DNA from: Rhodanobacteraceae bacterium
GTDB lineage: Bacteria > Pseudomonadota > Gammaproteobacteria > Xanthomonadales > Rhodanobacteraceae
DNA length: 33,714 bases
Assembly: GCA_025924775.1 (NCBI GenBank)
Contig: JAICHS010000003.1
Location: 1 to 33,714 of the forward strand
Reading direction: 5' to 3'
Shown here: positions 17,954-25,957 of the stretch, piece by piece
Layout of the letters: each line of letters begins with the position of its first letter
How positions within the stretch are numbered: the first letter of the stretch is position 1
Translations under genes and position numbers: made by a program
The notes under the pieces: generated by a model
What the model saw: only the letters and a program-made list of their open reading frames with translations
What the model was told of the DNA's origin: nothing
Database searches by the model: none

Positions 17954-20083
17954 TCACTGCAGCTTGTTCCACAGGAAATCGTAGGTCAGCGCGTGCATGG
18001 TCGCCGCCTGCGCATTGTCCGCGCCGGCGCCGTGGCCGCCTTCGGTGTTCTCGAAGAACCACACGTGCTTGTAGCCCATCGCTTCCATTTTCGCCGCCAT
18101 CTTGCGCGCCTGCACCGGGCCCACGCGGTCGTCGCTGGTGGTGGTGTGGAACAACACGTCCGGATAGTGCATACCAGCCCTGACGTTCTGGTACGGCGAG
18201 AAGGTCTTGATGAAGGCCCACTGCGCAGGATCGTCCGGATTGCCGTATTCGGCCATCCACGACGCACCCGCGGAAAGATGCGAGTAGCGCTGCATGTCGA
18301 GCAGCGGGACTTCGCAGGAAATCGCGCCGTAGAGCTGTGGATACTCGGTGAGCATGTTGCCCATCAGCAAGCCGCCGTTCGAGCCGCCTTCGGCGCCGAG
18401 GTGCGCGGGCGAGGTGACGCCGCGCTTGATCAGGTCCTCGGCGACCGCGGCAAAGTCCTGGTAGGCCTTCGGGCGGTTGGCTTTCAGCGCGGCCTGGTGC
18501 CACGCCGGGCCGTACTCGCCGCCGCCGCGGATGTTGGCGATCACGTACACGCCACCGCGCTGCAGCCAGGCACGGCCGATCGAGCCCGAGTAGTGCGGCA
18601 GCAGCGAAACCTCGAAGCCGCCATAGCCGTATTGGAGCGTGCGGTTCTTGCCGTCCAGCTTGATGTCCTTCGGTGCGATCTCGAAATACGGCACGCGGGT
18701 GCCATCCTTGCTGGTCACGAAATGCTGGCTGACCTCGAACTTCGAGGCATCGAAGAAGGCGGGTTCCTGCTTGAGCTTCTTCGCGGGTTCGCTGCCCAGC
18801 ACGCCGCGTTCCAGCGACGGCGGATCGAGGAAACCGGTAACCGTCAGCCAGTATTCGTCGGAGTGATCCGGGGCGGTATCGACCACCGCGATGGTGCTGA
18901 ACTTCGGCGCGCCTGGAACTGCTTCATGTGTCCACGCGCCGTTGCCGGAGGCGGGCGGCGTCAGCACGTCGAGGCGGCTCTTCACGTCGTCCAGCACGTC
19001 CAGGATCACGTGGTGCTGCGTCCACGAATACCCGGCCAGCGCGGTGTGCGCGTCGGGCGTGAACAGCGCGGTGAAATCGCGTTTGCCGGCCATGAAGTCG
19101 TCGAAGTGCATCGCGATCAGCGCGCCGGCGGGCCAGGTCTTGCCACCCACCGTCCACGGCGACTTCGTCTCAACCACCAGCCATTGGCGATGCACGTCAG
19201 CGTTGGCGTCCTCCGGCACGTCGATCTTCACCAGCTTGCCGTCCTTCAGCAGGTACTCGTCGCCATGGAAGAAGTCCTTCTGCACGTTGACGAAGTCGCG
19301 CTCGAAACCCTGGGTGCGGTCGTGGTAGGCGGCGATCGCCAAGTCATCGGATTTGCCTGCGTACACCAGCTTGGCAGACGCCAATGGCATGCCGCGCGTC
19401 CATTCCTTGACGATGCGCGGGTAGCTGGACTTGGTCATCGAACCCGGCCCGAAATCGGTGCCGACGTAAACGTGGTTGGCGTCGATCCAGCCGATCTCGG
19501 TCTTGGCGACCGGTACGAAGAAGCCGCCCTTCACGAATGACTTGGATGGCAGGTCGAACTCGCGTACTTCCACGGCGTCGCCGCCGTCCGGCGACAGCGA
19601 GACCAGGCAATGCGCGTAATCGGGCCTCATGCATTGCGCGCCCTTGAACACCCACTTCTTGCCTTCGGCCTGATTGAGCGCGTCGATGTCCAGCACCGTT
19701 TCCCACGCGGGGGCGGCTTTCTCGTACTCGACCAGCGTGGTGCGCCGCCAGATGCCGCGCGGGTGCGTCTTGTCCTGCCAGAAGTTGTAGAGGTAATCGC
19801 CCATCCGGCTGACGTAGGGAATGCGCGCCTCGGAATCGAGCACTTCCAGGATCTCGCCGCGGGTCTTGTCGAACTCCGGCGATGCCATGAAGGCTTTTTT
19901 CGTGATGGCGTTCTGCGCGTGCACCCAGGCCATCGACCTGGCGCCGTGGATGTTTTCCAGCCACAGGTAGGGATCGTCCGTGGCCGCGCGAGTCGCGGTA
20001 TCGCCGGTTGCTGCGGGGGAGGTTGCCATTGCCATGCCTGAAATTACCATGCCGGAAGCCAGCGCCAGCCAGATCGCTTCCAT
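17954..20083 (-). CDS. Exported prolyl oligopeptidase family (S9A) serine peptidase
   Basis: This 709-residue peptidase of the prolyl oligopeptidase family would cleave short peptides, typically after proline. An N-terminal hydrophobic segment (about 1-20, ending near AMA) suggests export to the periplasm. The N-terminal seven-blade propeller spans about 75-430 and the alpha/beta-hydrolase domain about 440-705. Catalytic residues are S568 in EGGSNGGLLMG, the Asp in TSDDRVGP (D651 or D652) and H684 in EGGHGAGAD. The oxyanion-region motif ANIRGGGEYGPAWHQAA is intact. It is the only gene between hppA and ppa on this strand, ends 9 bp from the palindromic element, and is followed by no other terminator. 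The physiological substrate is unknown. Confidence 0.94.
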   Translation of the reverse strand: MEAIWLALASGMVISGMAMATSPAATGDTATRAATDDPYLWLENIHGARSMAWVHAQNAITKKAFMASPEFDKTRGEILEVLDSEARIPYVSRMGDYLYNFWQDKTHPRGIWRRTTLVEYEKAAPAWETVLDIDALNQAEGKKWVFKGAQCMRPDYAHCLVSLSPDGGDAVEVREFDLPSKSFVKGGFFVPVAKTEIGWIDANHVYVGTDFGPGSMTKSSYPRIVKEWTRGMPLASAKLVYAGKSDDLAIAAYHDRTQGFERDFVNVQKDFFHGDEYLLKDGKLVKIDVPEDANADVHRQWLVVETKSPWTVGGKTWPAGALIAMHFDDFMAGKRDFTALFTPDAHTALAGYSWTQHHVILDVLDDVKSRLDVLTPPASGNGAWTHEAVPGAPKFSTIAVVDTAPDHSDEYWLTVTGFLDPPSLERGVLGSEPAKKLKQEPAFFDASKFEVSQHFVTSKDGTRVPYFEIAPKDIKLDGKNRTLQYGYGGFEVSLLPHYSGSIGRAWLQRGGVYVIANIRGGGEYGPAWHQAALKANRPKAYQDFAAVAEDLIKRGVTSPAHLGAEGGSNGGLLMGNMLTEYPQLYGAISCEVPLLDMQRYSHLSAGASWMAEYGNPDDPAQWAFIKTFSPYQNVRAGMHYPDVLFHTTTSDDRVGPVQARKMAAKMEAMGYKHVWFFENTEGGHGAGADNAQAATMHALTYDFLWNKLQ

Positions 20084-20182
20084 CGTGTGCCGCGGCGGTT
20101 GCGAGCCTCCGATGTTGACGGCTCGGGCCCGGTTGCACGTGACGGAGGGCAGGGCTGGTCGATGGCGGTGCCGCGGTGCCGC

Positions 20183-20210
20183 AAAAAAACGCCCCGCTTG
20201 CGCGGGGCGT
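20183..20210 (-). terminator. Rho-independent terminator of hppA
   Basis: The stem ACGCCCCGC (20189-20197) pairs with GCGGGGCGT (20202-20210) around TTGC. On the minus strand the stem is followed by a run of seven T (20189 down to 20183). It lies 23 nt after the hppA stop codon. Confidence 0.9.
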
Positions 20211-20232
20211 CAAATCCAACGGGATGACGCGA

Positions 20233-22287
20233 TCAGTGCAGCGACAGCAGCGGGATGATCAGCAGCGCCACGATGTTGATGATCTTGATCAGCGGGTTCA
20301 CGGCCGGGCCCGCGGTGTCCTTGTACGGGTCGCCCACGGTGTCGCCGGTGACCGCCGCCTTGTGCGCGTCGGAACCCTTGCCGCCGAAGTTGCCATCCTC
20401 GATGTACTTCTTGGCGTTGTCCCACGCGCCGCCGCCGGTGGTCATCGAAATGGCGACGAACAGGCCGGTGACGATGGTGCCGATCAGCAGACCGCCCAGC
20501 GCCTTGGGGCCGAGGATCAGGCCTACCAGGATCGGCACCACCACGGGCAGCAAGGACGGAATGATCATTTCCTTGATCGCGGAACGCGTCAGCATGTCCA
20601 CCGCTTTGTCGTACTGCGGTTTGCCGGTGCCTTCCATGATGCCCTTGATCTCGCGGAACTGGCGGCGGACTTCCTCCACCACCGCGCCCGCGGCGCGGCC
20701 CACGGCTTCCATCGCCATCGCGCTGAACAGGTACGGGATCAGGCCGCCGATCAGCAGGCCCACGATGACCTTGTGGTCGGACAGGTCGAACTGGAATGCC
20801 TGGCCGCCTGCGGCGGTGGTCAGGTTGTGGGTGTAGTCGGCAAACAGCACCAGCGCCGCCAGGGCCGCCGAGCCGATCGCGTAACCCTTGGTCACGGCCT
20901 TGGTGGTGTTGCCGACCGCGTCCAGCGGGTCGGTGACGCCGCGTACTTCGGCTGGCAGGTCGGCCATTTCGGCGATGCCACCGGCGTTGTCGGTGATCGG
21001 GCCGTAGGCGTCCAGCGCCACAATCATGCCCGTCATCGACAGCATGGCCGTCACCGCAACCGCGATGCCGTACAGGCCGCCGAACATGTACGAGAACCAG
21101 ATGGCGGCGCAAATAGCCAGCACCGGCCACGCCGTCGCCTTCATCGAAATGCCGAGGCCGGCGATGATGTTGGTGCCGTGTCCGGTCGTCGAGGCCTTGG
21201 CGATCTGCTGCACCGGCTTGTGGTTGGTGCCGGTGTAGTACTCGGTGATCCACACGATCAAGCCGGTCAGCACCAGACCGATCACGGCGCAGTAGAAGAG
21301 GTTGTTGCCGGAAGTGGTTACGCCCGCGTCGTCGGTCAGCCCCGCCGGGAACAGCGCGTGGGTGATGAACCAGAACGCGATCGCGGCCAACAGCGCCGAC
21401 ACGAACACACCGCGATACAGCGCGCCCATGATCGAGCCGCCTTGCTTGACCTTCACCACGAAGGTGCCGATCACCGAGGCGATAATGGAGGCCGCGCCCA
21501 GCACCAGGGGGTACAGCACGGCGTTGGGGTCGTTGGCGAAGGCGAGGCCGCCCAGCAGCATGGTCGCGACCACCGTCACCGCGTAGGTCTCGAACAGGTC
21601 GGCGGCCATGCCGGCGCAGTCGCCGACGTTGTCGCCCACGTTGTCGGCGATCACCGCCGGGTTGCGCGGATCGTCTTCGGGGATGCCGGCTTCGACCTTG
21701 CCCACCAGGTCCGCGCCGACGTCGGCGCCCTTGGTGAAGATGCCGCCGCCCAGGCGCGCGAAGATGGAGATGAGCGAGGAGCCGAAGGCCAAGCCAACCA
21801 GCGCGTGCAGGCCGGTTTCACCCGTGAGGCCGAAGGACTGCAGGACCAACCAGTAGCCCGCCACGCCCAGCAGCGCCAGGCCGACCACCAGCATGCCCGT
21901 GATCGCGCCGCCACGGAAGGCGACGTTCATGGCCTTGCTGATGCCGCCGCGCGCGGCTTCGGCCGTGCGCACGTTCGCGCGCACCGACACGTTCATGCCG
22001 ATGTAGCCGGTCGCACCCGAAAGGATGGCGCCTACCGCGAACCCGATGGCCGTCGGCCAGCTGATGAAGAATCCGACCAGGATCAGCAGCACGATGCCGG
22101 CGATGGCGATGGTGCCGTACTGGCGGTTCAGGTAAGCCTTGGCGCCTTCCTGCACGGCCTGCGCGATCTGCTGCATGCGCTCGTTGCCGGCCGGTTGCTT
22201 CATGATCCAGCTGGCGGAAATGATTCCGTACAGGATCGCCACGACCGCGCAGGCCAGCGCGATCCACACTCCATACTGTTGCAGCAT
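20233..22287 (-). CDS. hppA: Membrane-bound H+-translocating pyrophosphatase, K+-independent type
   Basis: This integral membrane ion pump couples PPi hydrolysis to proton export. It has 684 residues with about 15-16 predicted transmembrane helices. The PPi/Mg site is visible in the [11 protein letters not shown] segment and the acidic run [22 protein letters not shown] second set of aspartates lies near the C-terminus, around [16 protein letters not shown]463 in [14 protein letters not shown] occupies the position where K+-dependent enzymes have Ala, so this should be a K+-independent H+-PPase. It is monocistronic on the minus strand, closed by a strong terminator and divergent from the ICL-family gene. 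With the nearby PPi-dependent phosphofructokinase it suggests that PPi is used as an energy currency. Confidence 0.97.
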   Translation of the reverse strand: MLQQYGVWIALACAVVAILYGIISASWIMKQPAGNERMQQIAQAVQEGAKAYLNRQYGTIAIAGIVLLILVGFFISWPTAIGFAVGAILSGATGYIGMNVSVRANVRTAEAARGGISKAMNVAFRGGAITGMLVVGLALLGVAGYWLVLQSFGLTGETGLHALVGLAFGSSLISIFARLGGGIFTKGADVGADLVGKVEAGIPEDDPRNPAVIADNVGDNVGDCAGMAADLFETYAVTVVATMLLGGLAFANDPNAVLYPLVLGAASIIASVIGTFVVKVKQGGSIMGALYRGVFVSALLAAIAFWFITHALFPAGLTDDAGVTTSGNNLFYCAVIGLVLTGLIVWITEYYTGTNHKPVQQIAKASTTGHGTNIIAGLGISMKATAWPVLAICAAIWFSYMFGGLYGIAVAVTAMLSMTGMIVALDAYGPITDNAGGIAEMADLPAEVRGVTDPLDAVGNTTKAVTKGYAIGSAALAALVLFADYTHNLTTAAGGQAFQFDLSDHKVIVGLLIGGLIPYLFSAMAMEAVGRAAGAVVEEVRRQFREIKGIMEGTGKPQYDKAVDMLTRSAIKEMIIPSLLPVVVPILVGLILGPKALGGLLIGTIVTGLFVAISMTTGGGAWDNAKKYIEDGNFGGKGSDAHKAAVTGDTVGDPYKDTAGPAVNPLIKIINIVALLIIPLLSLH

Positions 22288-22545
22288 CGGACAACCCCTT
22301 GTTGGATTGAATGAATGAAACTACGCGTGATCCGGAATGCCTTGCACCCCATCCGTGGCGCGGTCATCCGGTCGGCATCCTGCCTTCCCGATTGCATGGG
22401 CTGGCCGGAAAGCCGCGGCCGGCCACGCAACCCCCAACGGGTATCTGCGCAAGTATAACGCCACAGCGGCCGCCGGCCAGCTGCCGGGAGGGGCGGACCG
22501 GTCGGCCGGCTTGCGGTTGCAATTGCGGAAACGTAGGCTGGCGTG

Positions 22546-23355
22546 ATGGATACCACGAAATGGTCTGCGCGCCGGGCCGCATTCCGCAAGCTGCACGAGT
22601 CCGGCTGTTTCCTGATCCCCAACCCGTGGGATGTTGGCTCGGCCAAGTGGTTGGCGCACCGCGGGTTCAAGGCCCTGGCCAGCACCAGCTCGGGCTACGC
22701 GTTTTCACGCGGCCACGCGGATGGCGCGATCGGCGTGGACGAAGTGCTGCAGCACCTGGAGGAATTGGTGCAAGCCACCGGCCTGCCGGTCAACGCCGAC
22801 TTCGAGGATGGCCATGCCGGCGACCTGGAAGGTTTGCGCGCGAACGTGCGCCGCTGCGTCGCAACCGGCGTGGCCGGGCTTTCGATCGAGGACGCGGGCG
22901 CCCGCGACATGTATGACTTCGACACGGCGGTCGCCCGCATCCGCGCCGCGCGCAAGGCGATCGACGACACCGGCGAGAACGTGATGTTGATCGGACGCGC
23001 GGATGGAATCTTCCATGGTCAGGGCGACATGGGCGACATTACGCGGCGCATCGCGGCGTTTGCCGAGGCTGGCGCGGACTGCCTGTACGCGCCGGGCGTG
23101 GCAACGGCCGAGCAGGTTGCGGCGGTGGTCAAGGCCGCGGCGCCCAAGCCCGTGAACGTATTGCTGGGCCCGGCGGCGAAGCTCGGGTTCAAGGCGCTCG
23201 CCGGGCTGGGCGTGCGTCGCATCAGCGTCGGCGGCGCGCTGGCGCTGTCCGCGTGGGCGGGGTTCACCAAGGCGGTTGACGGCCTGGTCGACCAGCGTTT
23301 CGATGGTTTTTCGAGCACCGTCACGCACGCGGAACTCGGCAAGTTGTTTGGCTGA
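22546..23355 (+). CDS. Isocitrate lyase/PEP mutase (phosphonomutase) superfamily protein
   Basis: This 269-residue alpha/beta-barrel enzyme belongs to the ICL/PEP-mutase superfamily, which makes or breaks C-C or P-C bonds of oxyacid substrates via a Mg-enolate. It starts FRKLHESGCFLIPNPWDVGSAK, the family's N-terminal phrase. Metal-binding acids are in VNADFEDGHAGD, followed by GLSIEDAGARDM, LIGRADGIF and the C-terminal VLLGPAAKLGFKALAGLGVRRIS. It lacks the KxxKC motif of true isocitrate lyase, so it is more like phosphonopyruvate hydrolase, oxaloacetate hydrolase or carboxyvinyl-phosphonate mutase. The substrate cannot be assigned. ATG 22546 is preferred to the adjacent GTG 22543. It diverges from hppA; the 258-bp shared upstream region shows only a TATAAC at 22456-22461. 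Confidence 0.88.
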   Translation: MDTTKWSARRAAFRKLHESGCFLIPNPWDVGSAKWLAHRGFKALASTSSGYAFSRGHADGAIGVDEVLQHLEELVQATGLPVNADFEDGHAGDLEGLRANVRRCVATGVAGLSIEDAGARDMYDFDTAVARIRAARKAIDDTGENVMLIGRADGIFHGQGDMGDITRRIAAFAEAGADCLYAPGVATAEQVAAVVKAAAPKPVNVLLGPAAKLGFKALAGLGVRRISVGGALALSAWAGFTKAVDGLVDQRFDGFSSTVTHAELGKLFG

Positions 23356-23396
23356 TCCGCGGCACCGCTGATCGGCAAACCGGTCCGCGGTTGCGC

Positions 23397-24686
23397 CTAT
23401 GCCAGGTCGAATGCGGGCAGTTTTTTCTTCACGGCGGCGTTCTTCAACGTGACGTATTCCGGCAGGCCGTCGCGGCCATACGGCGGCGGCGCCTCCCCGC
23501 GGATCAGCGGCGCGAGGTACTTGCGGGCAGCGGCGGTGATGTGGAAACCGTCCCGCGTGATGAACGACTTCGGCAGCCGCTTCTCGCGGTTGGCGATCGC
23601 ATCGAGCTGCGCGGTTTCGATTTTCCAGCGGTAGGGCGAATCGGCGGTGCGCCGGATCACCGGCATCACGGCGTTGGCGCCCGCCAGCGCCAGCTCCACC
23701 GCGGCCTTGCCGACCGCCAGCGCTTGGTCCAGGTCGGTTTTCGAGGCGATATGCCGCGCCGAACGTTGCAGGTAGTCCGGCATTGCCCAGTGGGTTTTGA
23801 GATTCAATTTGCCCCGCACCAGCCCCGCCAGCGCGGGCGCCACGCCGCCCAGCTGGGTGTGGCCGAAGGCGTCGGTGCCGGCGTGTGCGTCGGCGACGAA
23901 GGTGCCGTCGGCGTACTTGATGCCTTCACTGGCCGCGACGACGCAGCAGCCGACGCGCTCCACCGTTTGCCTGACACGCTCAAGAAATGCCTCGGCGTCG
24001 AACACGCGCTCGGGAAACAGGATGACGTGCGGTGCGTCGTCGCGGCCAACGCCGGCCAAGCCCGCCGAAGCGGCGATCCAGCCGGCGTGGCGGCCCATGA
24101 CCTCCATCACGAACACCTTGGTCGAAGTATCCATCATCGACGCGACGTCCAGCGCGCATTCGCGCAGGGACACCGCGGTGTATTTGGCGACCGAGCCGAA
24201 GCCCGGGGAGCAGTCGGTGACCGCGAGGTCGTTGTCCACCGTCTTGGGCACGCCGATGCAGCGGATGTCGTAGCCCATGGTCTTGCCGAGCTGCGACAGC
24301 TTCAGCGCGGTGTCGGCCGAATCGTTGCCGCCGTTGTAGAGGAACCAGCGGATGGCGTGCGCGCGAAAGACGTCGATCAGGCGCGCGTATTTCGCGCGGT
24401 CGTCCTCCAGCGATTTCAGTTTCACCCGGCACGAACCGAAGGCCCCACCGGGCGTGTGCCCGAGCGCCCGGATCGCGGCCGGCGATTCCCGCGTCGTGTC
24501 GATCAGGTCCTCGCGCAGCGCGCCCAGGATGCCGTTGCGAGCGGCGTACGCGGTGATCTTGTGGCGACGGCAGGTTTCGATGACGGCCGCGGCCGTGGCA
24601 TTGATCACGGCCGTGACGCCGCCCGACTGCGCGTACAATAACTTGCCCTTCGGGTTCGGGCGGGGGGATCTCGGAGTCGCGTGCAT
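23397..24686 (-). CDS. pfp: Pyrophosphate-dependent 6-phosphofructokinase
   Basis: This 429-residue member of the PfkA superfamily reversibly phosphorylates fructose-6-phosphate using PPi. Specificity is readable from two residues. The glycine loop is GGNDSADTA with D122 where ATP enzymes have Gly. The catalytic loop is VPKTVDNDL with K148 where ATP enzymes have Gly. Both changes block ATP and favour PPi. D151 is the catalytic base. The substrate-binding segments MEVMGRHAGWIAA and FVADAHAGTDAFGHTQLGG are present. ATG 24686 is chosen; a TTG at 24731 is open but unsupported. The gene converges on the ICL-family gene and diverges from adk. Its clustering with hppA parallels pfp/hpp linkage known in methanotrophs. 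Confidence 0.95.
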   Translation of the reverse strand: MHATPRSPRPNPKGKLLYAQSGGVTAVINATAAAVIETCRRHKITAYAARNGILGALREDLIDTTRESPAAIRALGHTPGGAFGSCRVKLKSLEDDRAKYARLIDVFRAHAIRWFLYNGGNDSADTALKLSQLGKTMGYDIRCIGVPKTVDNDLAVTDCSPGFGSVAKYTAVSLRECALDVASMMDTSTKVFVMEVMGRHAGWIAASAGLAGVGRDDAPHVILFPERVFDAEAFLERVRQTVERVGCCVVAASEGIKYADGTFVADAHAGTDAFGHTQLGGVAPALAGLVRGKLNLKTHWAMPDYLQRSARHIASKTDLDQALAVGKAAVELALAGANAVMPVIRRTADSPYRWKIETAQLDAIANREKRLPKSFITRDGFHITAAARKYLAPLIRGEAPPPYGRDGLPEYVTLKNAAVKKKLPAFDLA

Positions 24687-24804
24687 GCAGGGTTCCGCGC
24701 CGGGCGTGGCGTTGACGGGGTGGTTGCGCAACCGCTAGCGTACCCCCCGCAACTCATTTTGCAATGAACGTACCGCGCGGGTCGCGCGGGTGAAAAGGAG
24801 ACGC

Positions 24805-25380
24805 ATGCGCATCGTATTGCTCGGCGCGCCCGGTTCGGGCAAGGGCACCCAGGCCAAGCGCCTGAAGGTGGAGCTTGGTGTCGCCCACATTTCCACTGGC
24901 GACCTGTTGCGCGCGGCGGTCAAGGCCGGCACGCCGCTGGGCGTCAAGGCCAAGGCCGTGATGGAAGCCGGACAGCTGGTTTCCGACGACATCGTGCTGG
25001 GCCTGTTGGAAGAGCGCCTCGCGGAGCCCGACACCAAGTCTGGTTTCATCCTCGATGGCTATCCACGCAACCTCGCGCAGGCCAACGCGCTGGATGCGCT
25101 GCTGACGCGTGTCGGGCAGCCGCTGGAAGCGGTGGTGAAGTTGAACGTGCCGGACGCCGCCATCGTCAAGCGCTGCGAGACCCGCTTCGAGCAGGAACAC
25201 CGCGCCGACGACAATCCCGAAACCGTGCGCAAGCGCCTTGCGGTATACGCCGAGCAGACCGCCCCGGTAGCCGATTTCTACGCCCAGCGCGGGTTGCTGA
25301 CCGAAATCGACGGCGTCGGCGCGATCGAGGCGATTGGCGACCGCGTGCTCGCCGCGCTGCGGTCACGTACGCGCGCCTGA
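24805..25380 (+). CDS. adk: Adenylate kinase, short (lid-less) form
   Basis: Adenylate kinase interconverts ATP + AMP and 2 ADP. The protein is 191 residues from ATG 24805, set by a strong Shine-Dalgarno AAGGAG (24795-24800) and by the P-loop position GAPGSGKGTQ at residues 7-16. The GTG at 24790 is rejected. AMP-binding segments are ISTGDLLRAAV and LDGYPRNLAQA. The LID domain is replaced by a short loop (RFEQEHRADDNPETVRKRL), so there is no zinc-type insert; this short form is usual in Xanthomonadales. It is the first gene of a tight plus-strand cluster followed by the membrane protein at 25383, mpl and the Lon-N-like gene. Confidence 0.97.
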   Translation: MRIVLLGAPGSGKGTQAKRLKVELGVAHISTGDLLRAAVKAGTPLGVKAKAVMEAGQLVSDDIVLGLLEERLAEPDTKSGFILDGYPRNLAQANALDALLTRVGQPLEAVVKLNVPDAAIVKRCETRFEQEHRADDNPETVRKRLAVYAEQTAPVADFYAQRGLLTEIDGVGAIEAIGDRVLAALRSRTRA

Positions 25381-25382
25381 GC

Positions 25383-25943
25383 TTGCCTGCGTTCCTGGCC
25401 AACCTGGTCGGTATTTGCCGGTTCCGGCGTGGCCCGGAAGACATGCCGTATTCGCTGCCGCTGTTGCTCGGACTGCTGGTGGCGTGCGGTGCGTTGCAGG
25501 TGGGCTTCAACCTGTACAACGGAGCTTCGCCAGGCGTGGCCGTGGCTGTCCTGGTGGGCGGCCTGGGCCTGCTTGGGGCGCTGTACCTGCTGCTGCGCGG
25601 GCGCGACAAGGCAGCGCGCTTCGTGCAGACGACGACCGCGCTGGCGGCGGTGTACCTGGTGTTCGGGATCGTGATTGACGTCATGGTCAGCGCCTTGTCG
25701 CTGGAAGCCCTGAGCAAGCAGGTGCTGGCGCACCCGGACCACCCGCCCGCGCTCACGCCCGCGCAGACGTTGATGGTCCCAGTGGTGGTCGCGCTGGTGG
25801 TCTGGCAATTCTGCGTGTTCGTCGGCATCCTGCGCCGCGCGCTGGAGTTTCCGGTCGCGGGCGCCGTGCTGGCATTGCTGCTGTTGTTCGTGGTCGACTG
25901 GTTTGTCGCAAGCCTGGTGGCAAGTTTGCTGGGCGTGATCTGA
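25383..25943 (+). CDS. Integral membrane protein (about five helices), TTG start
   Basis: This 186-residue membrane protein has hydrophobic segments at about 24-43, 52-71, 82-105, 128-150 and 156-183. The N-terminus LVGICRFRRGPEDMPYSLPLL resembles the CLFRxGPxDLPYSP phrase of small Xanthomonadales membrane proteins. That places the start at TTG 25383, only 2 nt after the adk stop, rather than at ATG 25443, which would remove the conserved segment. Close spacing suggests translational coupling with adk, and the mpl start follows 14 bp after its stop. Function is unknown. Confidence 0.72.
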   Translation: MPAFLANLVGICRFRRGPEDMPYSLPLLLGLLVACGALQVGFNLYNGASPGVAVAVLVGGLGLLGALYLLLRGRDKAARFVQTTTALAAVYLVFGIVIDVMVSALSLEALSKQVLAHPDHPPALTPAQTLMVPVVVALVVWQFCVFVGILRRALEFPVAGAVLALLLLFVVDWFVASLVASLLGVI

Positions 25944-25957
25944 AGGGTCGCGGGCGC

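Noticed and set aside
20176-22314. 712-codon open frame antisense to hppA
   Set aside because: It is a shadow of hppA, extremely rich in His/Gln/Arg/Asp, with no membrane or catalytic pattern.
22456-22461. TATAAC as a promoter for the ICL-family gene or, inverted, for hppA
   Set aside because: No supporting -35 on either strand and long distances to both starts; left unannotated.
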